Shown here piece after piece: positions 16,855 through 24,599 of a stretch of DNA of 64,000 bases (positions within the stretch are counted from its first letter, which is position 1; each line of letters opens with the position of its first letter). Origin of the DNA: Alteromonas sp. CI.11.F.A3 (lineage in GTDB: Bacteria > Pseudomonadota > Gammaproteobacteria > Enterobacterales > Alteromonadaceae); contig NZ_CP136708.1 of NCBI RefSeq assembly GCF_032925565.1, forward strand, positions 1,178,001-1,242,000, read 5' to 3'. The notes under the pieces were generated by a model that was given only the letters and a program-made list of their open reading frames with translations, was not told the DNA's origin and searched no databases. The position numbers and the translations under genes are program-made.

Positions 16855-19119
16855 ATGATCACCAATACTGACGTGTCTAAGACACTAGCCAGTAAGCTTT
16901 CGCCTGTCGCTTTGGCAGTAGCACTAACTGTACCTGCTATTTCTCACACTGCATTTGCTCAAGAAGTTGAAGCAACTGAAGAGCAACAGTACGAAGCAAT
17001 TACCGTTACTGCGACTAAGCGTCCTCAAGTTATTTATGAAGTACCAATTGCAATCAGTGCATTTGACGGTGATATGCTAGCTGAACAAGGCATTACTGAC
17101 TTAACGGATGTTGGTAAGTTTGTTCCAAACTTAAACGTAACCGGCTTCTCAGCGGGTCACACTTCCTCAGTAAACCCTTTCATTCGCGGTATTGGTCTTC
17201 AAGATCATCTTATCACCACTGATCCGGGTGTGAGCGTGTATGTGGATGGCGTGTATTTAGGCCGCCAAGTTGGTCAAAACTGGAGCTTGAACAACATCGA
17301 GCGTATTGAGGTACTTCGTGGTCCTCAAGGTACGCTTTATGGTCGTAACTCTATTGGTGGTGCAATAAACATCATTACTAAAGAGCCAGATCAAGGCGAT
17401 GTGACTAAAGTAAGTGCAGAATTTGGTACCCGTGGTCGAGTTAAAACTGACTTGTTCGTGAACCATGCATTGTCTGACACCCTCGCATTTAACATGAACC
17501 TTGCTTACAACACCCGTGATGGTTTGGGCGAGTTCATTAACGTACCTAATGCAGAATATGATGTTGGTGAAACAGAAGATATTTCAGGTCGTATCTCGGT
17601 AAAATTTGAGCCGTCTGATGATTTCCGTATGGTATTAACTGCCGATGCCAACAATGGTGATGGTGGTTTACGTCCATACACTGTGCTTATTGATGAAATG
17701 CCTGAAGGGCGCTTTTATGCTGGCACAAACAGCTTAGGGCTAGAGCTTAGAAATACCGATGTTACCCCAGAAGGTGCTGACATTTACGATAACGCTACTG
17801 GCACACCTGAAGTGACTAGCGTATCGAATGAAGCCCGCGGTGTGTCTCTAACTACCGAGTGGGATATTAGCGACGATTACACCGCGAAAGTGGTTGCTAG
17901 CCGCCGTACATCTAAGTACAAAGCTGGCCTTGATGATGATGGTACTATTTACTCGTTAGACCAATACCCAGAGCGCGGTGAAGCAGACCAAACATCAATT
18001 GAAGTTCAATTGAATGGTTACATCAATGAGTACACTGACTTCGTTGCTGGCCTTTATTACTTCAATGAAGAAGGTAGCAACCGCCAAGGTAGCGATTCAA
18101 GTTTCGATGGCGGTGGCAACACCCTTCAACTTGATCAAGAAACCACAAGTAAAGCGGTATACCTAAACCTTCGTCATGATGTAACTGACGAGCTTAGCGT
18201 GTCTGGTGGTATTCGTTACACTGAAGATGAAAAAGACGCGTCTGCAAACGTATTTGATGCCCTTGGTACTGTTTTCGACTCAAATGAGTGGGACGAAGTA
18301 ACGTGGGAATTAGCGACTAACTACACCTTTGAAAATGGCATGACAGGTTATGCCACTATTCAAAATGGGTATCAATCTGGTCAATATCCAGCACGCCCTT
18401 ATTGCTTGATTGGCGAGTTCTTTGGCGCTGGTGGTTTTGATGATTTAGACAATGCAGTAGCGGCAGTTAATGCAAGCAACTGTTTCGTTGCTTCTGATAA
18501 CATCACTGCTGTGAACTACGAAGTGGGTGTTAAAGGCCGTATTAATGAATACTTCGATATGAGTGTTGCAGTATTTAATACTGAGTTTGAAGACCTACCG
18601 TACCAAGTTAGCCGAGTAAGCGAAGGTGGTTTTGATACAGCAAACTTAGTGGTTGAACAAACCTCTCGCGGTATCGAACTAGACACTACCTTGAACGTAG
18701 GCAACTTCAGCATGCTAACCAGCATTGGTTACATGGATGTTGAAGTAGATGAGCAAGACGGCTTTAATCCTGTTGCGCCATTAACGCCTGATTTAACGTT
18801 TGCGATTGGCCCGTCATATACCTTCGATCTTGAAGGTGGCGACAAAATTCGCGCACGTATCGACTATTCATACCGCGCAGATATGTACGGTGAGCCTAGC
18901 TCAGAGCCTGCTCGCATGACAGAAATTGAAAGCCGTGAATTAGTTAACTTTGATGTGGCGTACACGCCAGCTGATGAGGCTTACACAGTTGCATTGTATG
19001 GTCGTAACATTTTTGACGAGCGTTATGACAATGCTCGCTTGAATACGGGCGATTATATTCTGCAAGTATTAAGCAACGACGCTAGCGAGTTTGGCGTACG
19101 TTTCTCAACAGAGTTTTAA
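16855..19119 (+). CDS. TonB-dependent outer-membrane receptor
   Basis: From ATG 16855 (AAAGGGG 6 nt upstream) this is a 754-residue receptor. The signal peptide ends near AFAQE at about residue 35. A TonB-box-like AITVTATKR follows, then a plug domain with NPFIRGIGLQD, GVSVYVDGVYLGR and IERIEVLRGPQGTLYGRNS. The beta-barrel ends in a terminal Phe (VRFSTEF). Extension to 16732 would bury the signal peptide and is unlikely. It stands alone between divergent prp genes and a convergent two-component system, so its substrate is unknown. Confidence 0.9.
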   Translation: MITNTDVSKTLASKLSPVALAVALTVPAISHTAFAQEVEATEEQQYEAITVTATKRPQVIYEVPIAISAFDGDMLAEQGITDLTDVGKFVPNLNVTGFSAGHTSSVNPFIRGIGLQDHLITTDPGVSVYVDGVYLGRQVGQNWSLNNIERIEVLRGPQGTLYGRNSIGGAINIITKEPDQGDVTKVSAEFGTRGRVKTDLFVNHALSDTLAFNMNLAYNTRDGLGEFINVPNAEYDVGETEDISGRISVKFEPSDDFRMVLTADANNGDGGLRPYTVLIDEMPEGRFYAGTNSLGLELRNTDVTPEGADIYDNATGTPEVTSVSNEARGVSLTTEWDISDDYTAKVVASRRTSKYKAGLDDDGTIYSLDQYPERGEADQTSIEVQLNGYINEYTDFVAGLYYFNEEGSNRQGSDSSFDGGGNTLQLDQETTSKAVYLNLRHDVTDELSVSGGIRYTEDEKDASANVFDALGTVFDSNEWDEVTWELATNYTFENGMTGYATIQNGYQSGQYPARPYCLIGEFFGAGGFDDLDNAVAAVNASNCFVASDNITAVNYEVGVKGRINEYFDMSVAVFNTEFEDLPYQVSRVSEGGFDTANLVVEQTSRGIELDTTLNVGNFSMLTSIGYMDVEVDEQDGFNPVAPLTPDLTFAIGPSYTFDLEGGDKIRARIDYSYRADMYGEPSSEPARMTEIESRELVNFDVAYTPADEAYTVALYGRNIFDERYDNARLNTGDYILQVLSNDASEFGVRFSTEF

Positions 19120-19162
19120 TTAACGAATTGAGTAAGCTAAAAAGCTTAAGAGCAAAAAATAA

Positions 19163-19228
19163 CCGCTGCATTTGTACTAAATGCAGCGGATATAGACAAA
19201 CAAAGGCTGGTTTATAACCAGCCTTTTT
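19163..19228 (+). terminator. Tandem hairpins ending the TonB receptor transcript
   Basis: A perfect 11-bp stem CCGCTGCATTT / AAATGCAGCGG (19163-19189) is followed by a second perfect stem AAAGGCTGGTT / AACCAGCCTTT (19202-19226) with a T-tract. The second overlaps the last codons and stop of the convergent response-regulator gene, so it may terminate in both directions. Confidence 0.8.
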
Positions 19229-19817
19229 GTTTTGCGATTCTGGCGGCATCGACACGGTTTGTTGCATCTAGTTTTGCTATAGCTTCAGATAAATAATTAC
19301 GCACAGTACCTTCTGACAAAAATAGCGTTTTCGCGATATCTTGAGTTTTTAATCCATCTCCCGCGAGCTTCAACGCTTTACTTTCTTTTGCCGAAAGCGG
19401 GTTACTGTCATCCAATGCCATCAACGCAAGTTCAGGGCTAATAACCCTCTCACCTTTTGCTATTTTTTGTAGCGCATTCACTAGGTATTCACTGTCGGCC
19501 TCTTTTAGAACAAACCCTTTAGCGCCCAATGCCAGCGCTCGCTTTATATAGCCAGGTTTAGAGAATGTGGTCATTACCACCACTTTGCTGCTGATAGATA
19601 AAGCGTTTAGCTTTTCTGCCAAATCTAGCCCCGATACTAAGGGCATTTCAATGTCGGTAAGAATAATATCGGGTACATCGTTCTTGCCAAGCCAATCTAG
19701 TGCTTCTTGTCCATTAGCGCATTTTCCACTTATTTCAAAGTCGTCCTCTAACGACAATAAAGTGGCAATAGCATCACGCACTAAAGATTGGTCTTCTACC
19801 ACTAAAATTCGATTCAT
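19212..19817 (-). CDS. LuxR/NarL-type response regulator
   Basis: The 201-residue protein has a receiver domain (1-120) with Asp9, phospho-acceptor Asp55 in LTDIEMP and Lys105. A LuxR helix-turn-helix (about 138-198) carries LSAKESKALKLAGDGLKTQD. It starts 55 bp after the adjacent histidine kinase gene on the same strand, so the two form a two-component pair of the DesK/DesR or YvfTU type. The SMR pump and membrane protein upstream in the same direction may belong to the regulated unit. The signal sensed is not known. Confidence 0.9.
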   Translation of the reverse strand: MNRILVVEDQSLVRDAIATLLSLEDDFEISGKCANGQEALDWLGKNDVPDIILTDIEMPLVSGLDLAEKLNALSISSKVVVMTTFSKPGYIKRALALGAKGFVLKEADSEYLVNALQKIAKGERVISPELALMALDDSNPLSAKESKALKLAGDGLKTQDIAKTLFLSEGTVRNYLSEAIAKLDATNRVDAARIAKQKGWL

Positions 19818-19872
19818 TGCTGGTTGCTCGATATTAAATTAGTCATTTTTATCATGTGCACATGCACATGTA

Positions 19873-21090
19873 CTATGCGCTCGGCTCGCTACTATTATGT
19901 TTAACAAGTAGCGGTAATTTAAGTGTGAGCACCGTAGGGGAGCCCCACTGAAACTCCACTGAGGCATTAATTAGTTCAGCCCGCTCGCGGATACCTTGAA
20001 CGCCGTTGCCCTCTGTTTGGCAGTGGCTGTTTCCGTTGTCTGCAATAACAAGGTTCAATATATCGTTTGTGCATTGAAGGGTAAGCGTTACTTGATTGCC
20101 CTTGCTGTGGCGCAGAATATTCGTGGTCGCTTCTTTTACTATTAACGACAATTGGGTTTCTTGAAGGGGAGTAAGGTGAGTGAAGCTGCTCTTGTCTACA
20201 TCGCTCACTGCATCATTCACCACATTAAAACCTTGCTCAGACAATTTAGCCATGTTCTTAGCTATTTCTTCGCGCAACGATAGGTGTTTAATGCCACTTA
20301 CCGTTTGCCTAATCTCACTGAGCAATTGCTGAGAAAGCTGAGCCAATGCTTTTACTTCTGCTTGGGCTTCAGCAGTGCGGCCTTTAGTTAGTAGCTTGTC
20401 GGCCACTTGAGCTTTCAATGAAATACTACTTAATGCATGGCCAGCTACATCATGAAGATCACGACCTATGCGCTCTCGTTCGGCAATGGCACTTAAAGTG
20501 CCCAATGCGGCAGCGTGTTTCGCTTCCTTTTGTTGGAAAAGGGTTTCTTTGCGTTCCATTACGCCAAAGCCAAATAGTACAGCGATGTTTGCCCCTGCGG
20601 CGAGGAAGAAAAACAAACCGGTAGGGTATAGATACACTTTCAAAAAAATAAGCGACGCAGATACTGCCAGTAACAAGATAATGCCGATACTGAAGCGATA
20701 ATAGTAGCCAACAATAAAGTTAACAAAGCCAAAAAACACCGTGCCACCCGGGTTAACCAAGCTGGTGGTATAGGCTAAAAAAAGCATTGCGGTTAGGTAA
20801 TAAGGCAGGCGATTTAGGGGTTGATTTACACTCAGTACGTAAAGAATAACAAAGGTGACAAAGCCCATAACAATAAGCGCCATTACCCAACTGGAAGGCG
20901 TATCTTGCATAAATAGCATTGGCACAAAGTAAAACAGCGAAAAGACCAGAGAACTGTAAGACCACTTTTTCTTACGGCCATCTGCCAGCAAGGGTATTGC
21001 TGGCGATTGTAGGTTAGCGGAGGCTTCGCCAGCGTTGATACCTGCAACGCTCGTGGCCTTATCGCTGTTTTTTATTGAATTGCTATTCAT
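19873..21090 (-). CDS. Sensor histidine kinase (HisKA_3, DesK-like)
   Basis: This 405-residue membrane kinase has a cytoplasmic N-terminus of about 45 residues, then five or six hydrophobic helices (about 47-175). A dimerisation domain follows with the phospho-accepting His213 in RDLHDVAGHALSS, and an HATPase domain (about 300-395) with IVKEATTNILRHS and GNGVQGIRERAEL. There is no periplasmic sensor domain of note, so sensing is probably within the membrane, as in DesK. It is transcribed ahead of its response regulator. Confidence 0.9.
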   Translation of the reverse strand: MNSNSIKNSDKATSVAGINAGEASANLQSPAIPLLADGRKKKWSYSSLVFSLFYFVPMLFMQDTPSSWVMALIVMGFVTFVILYVLSVNQPLNRLPYYLTAMLFLAYTTSLVNPGGTVFFGFVNFIVGYYYRFSIGIILLLAVSASLIFLKVYLYPTGLFFFLAAGANIAVLFGFGVMERKETLFQQKEAKHAAALGTLSAIAERERIGRDLHDVAGHALSSISLKAQVADKLLTKGRTAEAQAEVKALAQLSQQLLSEIRQTVSGIKHLSLREEIAKNMAKLSEQGFNVVNDAVSDVDKSSFTHLTPLQETQLSLIVKEATTNILRHSKGNQVTLTLQCTNDILNLVIADNGNSHCQTEGNGVQGIRERAELINASVEFQWGSPTVLTLKLPLLVKHNSSEPSA

Positions 21091-21105
21091 CTAGGTATTT
21101 CGTCC

Positions 21106-21435
21106 TTATTGAAATACAACGGCAGACTTGCTGGTGATAAGCAAAGTACCTGAAACAATTAATATAATACCCATTGCAGCATAGAAGTCGAAAGTTTGTT
21201 TCCATAAGACTACAGAGGCTGCGGTGATAAGAGCGATACCCATTCCAGACCATATCGCATAAGCAACACCTACCCCCATATGCTTGAGCACAGCGGCAAA
21301 TAAAATACCAGATACGGTATAAAGCGCGATGGCGCCATAGCCGAAGTACCATTTTCCCCAGCCATCCGAGGCTTTCAATGAAAGTGTCGCTGCTACTTCT
21401 GTCACAATGGCTAGGGCGAGTAATAAATAAGTCAT
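21106..21435 (-). CDS. SMR-family multidrug/guanidinium-type efflux protein
   Basis: The 109-residue protein has four transmembrane helices and the conserved membrane Glu13 in IVTEVAATLSLK, which drives proton-coupled export in EmrE-like pumps. The motif GVGVAYAIWSGMG is also typical. GGAGAAAAAC precedes the ATG. It lies 15 bp upstream of the histidine kinase gene in the same direction, so pump and two-component system are probably co-transcribed. The substrates could be quaternary ammonium compounds or others. Confidence 0.9.
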   Translation of the reverse strand: MTYLLLALAIVTEVAATLSLKASDGWGKWYFGYGAIALYTVSGILFAAVLKHMGVGVAYAIWSGMGIALITAASVVLWKQTFDFYAAMGIILIVSGTLLITSKSAVVFQ

Positions 21436-21575
21436 GTTTTTCTCCGGTATAAGTCTTAGGTCGTTTAGCTGTTTCGGTTATTTAAGTTTGGCTTTGACTA
21501 AACCTGCCCTACTTTGAAAAGCCATAGTTTGAAAAAGCCGTAGATTAAGACGACTTTCTTCAGAACCGCTTCTTA

Positions 21576-22253
21576 TCAAAAAGTAGCTAGTGACGTTTTA
21601 GTGGCAACTTTCGGATTGGCCTGTGAAGTACAGCCAGTGTCAGTAGCAGAGGTATTAGTAGCATTAGTTGCAGCACCGTCAACGGCGTTCGAAGTGGCAA
21701 GTTTAATATTCTGGTATCTAGACTCTAAAGTAACGAGTGAGACTAAATACACCGCAACAATAACCGCTGATATGGCTTCAATACGGGCTTCTGGAAATAC
21801 AAACCAAGCAATGAGAATGCCCAAGGTACGGGCAATAGTGTGAAAGTAGCCAACCCAGTGTTGAATAGCCCATGATAGCGGCATCCACATGAGTCCGGTT
21901 AATATGCCAATACTGAGTGGAAGCGTAGTATGGTCGATAGCGGCAACGGGCAGGGCGATGGCAAATACCAGTAATGCCATGGCCATGCCAATAAAAAACA
22001 AGGTATCGAACTCCGTATTTTGGCGGTCTTTCGAAAAGAAGCGTTCGCCAGTTAAGTAAGAAAATCCTGAACCAATATAGAAAATAGCGCCCGTACCAAG
22101 GTAAAGCATCCAGGTTTGAATCACTTCATCGAAAAAAGGCGCTGTACAACCAATGGCCGCCCAAACCAGAGTGCCAGCCAGTGGCATCGCGATAAAGCGG
22201 CGTTGTTTCATAATGTCGCGTTGCTGTTCTAGCGTTAGTGTTTGTGTGTTCAT
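21576..22253 (-). CDS. Multi-pass membrane protein, possibly DUF7010 family
   Basis: This 225-residue protein has about six or seven hydrophobic helices (residues 20-185) and a Thr/Ser/Ala-rich cytoplasmic tail. I prefer ATG 22253, 7 nt after AAAAAGG, to the GTG one codon upstream. Its N-terminal LEQQRDIMKQRRFIAMPLAG and general layout recall DUF7010 proteins, but I am not certain. It lies 140 bp upstream of the SMR gene on the same strand and may share the two-component locus. No function can be stated. Confidence 0.7.
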   Translation of the reverse strand: MNTQTLTLEQQRDIMKQRRFIAMPLAGTLVWAAIGCTAPFFDEVIQTWMLYLGTGAIFYIGSGFSYLTGERFFSKDRQNTEFDTLFFIGMAMALLVFAIALPVAAIDHTTLPLSIGILTGLMWMPLSWAIQHWVGYFHTIARTLGILIAWFVFPEARIEAISAVIVAVYLVSLVTLESRYQNIKLATSNAVDGAATNATNTSATDTGCTSQANPKVATKTSLATF

Positions 22254-22514
22254 CACGAAGCCTTTTTAGTTAATAAGTAAAAGTGCGTAAGCAGTGATGA
22301 AAGTATGTAATGCGCGGCGGGTTTTAGTTAGTCACAAAGGTAAGCAAAGTAATGTGACATTTGTCATGAATAAATTGTGAGGTCGGGCACCGTTAGGCAG
22401 TCGGTTGTGGGCAAGAAACGGACATTCAATGCCCAAATAATAGGCTTAAAGTTGTGAGCTAAACTAGCTAGGCTCGCGTTAGGCTCGCAGTGTTTAGTCC
22501 TATTGATTTGCTTG

Positions 22515-23525
22515 TTATAGGGTGGCATTTTCATCTCTTAGGATCATAATACGGTGCCTAATTAACTGTTCTATACCTTGTTTGTGACTCTCATTCATAA
22601 AGGAGTCTGATACAGTTGATACTGCTTTTTCAATAGACTTTAATAGGTCATCAAGTAACTTGACTGCTGCTTGCTTTTTAAGGCCAATCTCTTCACCTAG
22701 TTTGATGAAATCTTGTCTATCGTATTGACCATATTTACGGTCAAATCCTGTCTCAATATCCAATACACTCTCATGCTCTTCTGTCGTCAAAAGTGGAAGT
22801 GCCATATAGGAACCACGGAAGTACTCACTGTAAGGTAGCACAGAAACGACGTCATAAACGGGTGATAACGTCGGTATTGCACCTCTATTCGAATATAAAA
22901 GCGAAAAGTTTCTTAAATGATGGTCATTATTGCCAACGACATAACTGAATATTACACGTCGATAGAAGTCTGCATACTGTTGCACTGCCTTTAGGTTTTG
23001 TGCAATGAAAGCACCTGCTTTAGAGTAACTTATCGTTTGAAAACCGTTTATGTTGCCGAACTTATCATTGACTCCCATGGCGCTATCAAGTTGCTCTTGG
23101 TGCAGCTTGGTACCACTTTCACGATCATAGCGCTGTATAATAAACGCCAACTCACCATTGCTTAGTTGAATAAGACCAAAGGGGGGCACTTGAAACTTAC
23201 AGGTGCTCGCTATCGTCATGATAGCGTGTTCATTTTCTGCCAAGTTTGGAAATTGCGCTGGTGATGGCTTAATGATGAACGTACCATTTTCTTTGACCAA
23301 GACCAATTCGTCGTCAATGACCGTCGCAGACATTTTAGGCTGAAACCCAGAAATGCTCATTTTGCCATTGTGTGACGTCGGATAGGACTCCAAGTCCTGC
23401 CTATCGAAATTTACCATTGGAGATACTTTCAATGTACCAAACAAATGGCGCACTCCGACATCAGAAAAACCTTCGTACTTTGTTCTCTTGGGTAATGTTT
23501 TAAGCGTAATTCTACAGTTATTCAT
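22515..23525 (-). CDS. hipT: HipT toxin kinase of a HipBST toxin-antitoxin system
   Basis: The 336-residue HipA-like Ser/Thr kinase lacks the N-terminal subdomain of HipA, which is here a separate gene. Ser57-Ile58-Ser59 (KMSISG) lies in the Gly-rich loop, the same place and spacing as the SIS autophosphorylation motif of E. coli O127 HipT. Lys86 (FIIKPS) should bind ATP, Asp201 in NNDHHLRN is catalytic, and Asp225 in PVYDVVS binds metal. The length matches known HipT (about 335). Known HipT targets tryptophanyl-tRNA synthetase; the target here is assumed, not seen. It overlaps hipS by 8 bp. Confidence 0.9.
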   Translation of the reverse strand: MNNCRITLKTLPKRTKYEGFSDVGVRHLFGTLKVSPMVNFDRQDLESYPTSHNGKMSISGFQPKMSATVIDDELVLVKENGTFIIKPSPAQFPNLAENEHAIMTIASTCKFQVPPFGLIQLSNGELAFIIQRYDRESGTKLHQEQLDSAMGVNDKFGNINGFQTISYSKAGAFIAQNLKAVQQYADFYRRVIFSYVVGNNDHHLRNFSLLYSNRGAIPTLSPVYDVVSVLPYSEYFRGSYMALPLLTTEEHESVLDIETGFDRKYGQYDRQDFIKLGEEIGLKKQAAVKLLDDLLKSIEKAVSTVSDSFMNESHKQGIEQLIRHRIMILRDENATL

Positions 23526-23838
23526 TTTCTATAATTGGCTTAATAGCAACCGCTCCGAGCAAATCTTCACCATTATTAACAAGTAGGCCAAATTCATCCC
23601 GCTCATCTATTTTTTGTGCACGTGCATACTGCTTTAGTAGCCATCCCTCGGGTAACAAAGACTTAAAGAATGGAAAGAGTGTTTCAGAATTGTACGGAAA
23701 TTCATTCAAAGGCAGTGACAATGATAAGGAAGGTCCAAAATAGTCTCTCCGATAGCTAAACGTATACCCTTTTACGTGCTTTTCTAACACACCTACGCGC
23801 TTGTTGTACAAAAAAACATCTGCTCTCAGCTCGCCCAC
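23518..23838 (-). CDS. hipS: HipS antitoxin, HipA N-terminal-subdomain-like
   Basis: This 106-residue protein matches the N-terminal subdomain-1 of HipA: VFLYNKRVGVLEK, then YFGPSLSLSLP and FFKSLLPEGWLL. In the HipBST system this separate small protein, not HipB, is the main antitoxin and blocks the HipT active site. A Trp at residue 66 in LPEGW falls where E. coli HipS has a Trp reported to contact HipT. The start is GTG inside the 3' end of hipB (13-bp overlap), with AGGA 8 nt upstream. The overlaps imply translational coupling. Confidence 0.87.
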   Translation of the reverse strand: MGELRADVFLYNKRVGVLEKHVKGYTFSYRRDYFGPSLSLSLPLNEFPYNSETLFPFFKSLLPEGWLLKQYARAQKIDERDEFGLLVNNGEDLLGAVAIKPIIENE

Positions 23839-24131
23839 AGCGACATTCCTAATGTATCTAGAAAGCTTTCAATGGTGGATAATTTAGCATTAAAAAATGC
23901 ATCTTTATCTTTGAAAAGTTTGCGTACTGTGTTGGTATGTAGGCCGCTCTGCATAGCTATGAGTTCTACATCTATGGAATTTGTATAAAGTGCATTTACG
24001 CAAGTAAATGTCTCTTCAAGAGAGAGATATTTCTGACTTTCTGGTTCAGAAGCTTTGCTTAGCTGACGCAATTCATCTGATATCTGAACTAAACGCTCTG
24101 ATACACGACTTGCTCTGGTTTGATTACTCAT
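23826..24131 (-). CDS. hipB: HipB-like DNA-binding antitoxin/repressor
   Basis: The product from ATG 24131 (MSNQTRASRV, with AGGAT upstream) is 101 residues. A helix-turn-helix is visible at about residues 50-80 (IDVELIAMQSGLHTNTVRKLF). Size, position and order hipB-hipS-hipT match the E. coli O127 HipBST operon, where HipB binds DNA and supports HipS. An extension to 24158 would run into the operator and is less likely. It probably represses its own operon through the TAGTGTTAT repeats upstream. Confidence 0.85.
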   Translation of the reverse strand: MSNQTRASRVSERLVQISDELRQLSKASEPESQKYLSLEETFTCVNALYTNSIDVELIAMQSGLHTNTVRKLFKDKDAFFNAKLSTIESFLDTLGMSLWAS

Positions 24132-24140
24132 TTTACATCC

Positions 24141-24262
24141 TAGTGTTATTTTATACACCTATATAGGCAGCATATAACACTAGACTGTTACTGTAAAGCA
24201 GTGTGAACGTTATAGTGTTAAAAAGGCTCAATAAAAACCAAAAATTAACTCTATAGTGTTAT
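24141..24262. promoter_or_regulatory. Repeated TAGTGTTAT/ATAACACTA operator-like sites upstream of hipB
   Basis: TAGTGTTAT occurs at 24141-24149 and 24254-24262. Its reverse complement ATAACACTA is at 24174-24182, and TAGTGTTA at 24213-24220. The first two form an inverted pair with a 24-bp spacer, beginning 10 bp before the hipB start codon. Repeated sites next to a HipB gene suggest cooperative autorepression. The motif is seen directly; binding is inferred. Confidence 0.65.
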
Positions 24263-24599
24263 TTTGCTCATATATTTATGTAGGTCAGAAAATGGTATTG
24301 AGTAGTACTTTGCTGACTGGAATTGTAGCGAGAGAACGGAGCGTCTCCTTACTATACCAGTCTGCTTAGAGACTACAGCAGACAAGCGAATCAGTAACTT
24401 CAAAGGTCCGCTTAACACTCATCGGTGTCATTAAGCTCTGAATGAGCCAATGTCTGTAATACTTACAGTACGGCCTGTCAGATATAATTAAGTCGGTTGT
24501 TGATGTATCGGTTTAAATAGAGATAATCCTGAGGTAATCACACCCTTGGTAATCACCCTAATTCACTTTACCTGAACAACAGCACCTGCCTGTACTGCC
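24263..24599. other. Gene-free spacer upstream of hipBST
   Basis: No gene is supported in this stretch of about 340 bp. It includes an imperfect inverted repeat, with ACTGGAATTGTAGCGAGA (from 24316) partly complementary to the segment ending near 24360. I see no tRNA, att site or transposase remnant. Confidence 0.4.

Noticed and set aside
22515..24131. A frameshifted hipBA operon
   Set aside because: The three frames overlap with sensible starts and lengths, and residue positions match HipBST, so the split is natural rather than a broken hipA.
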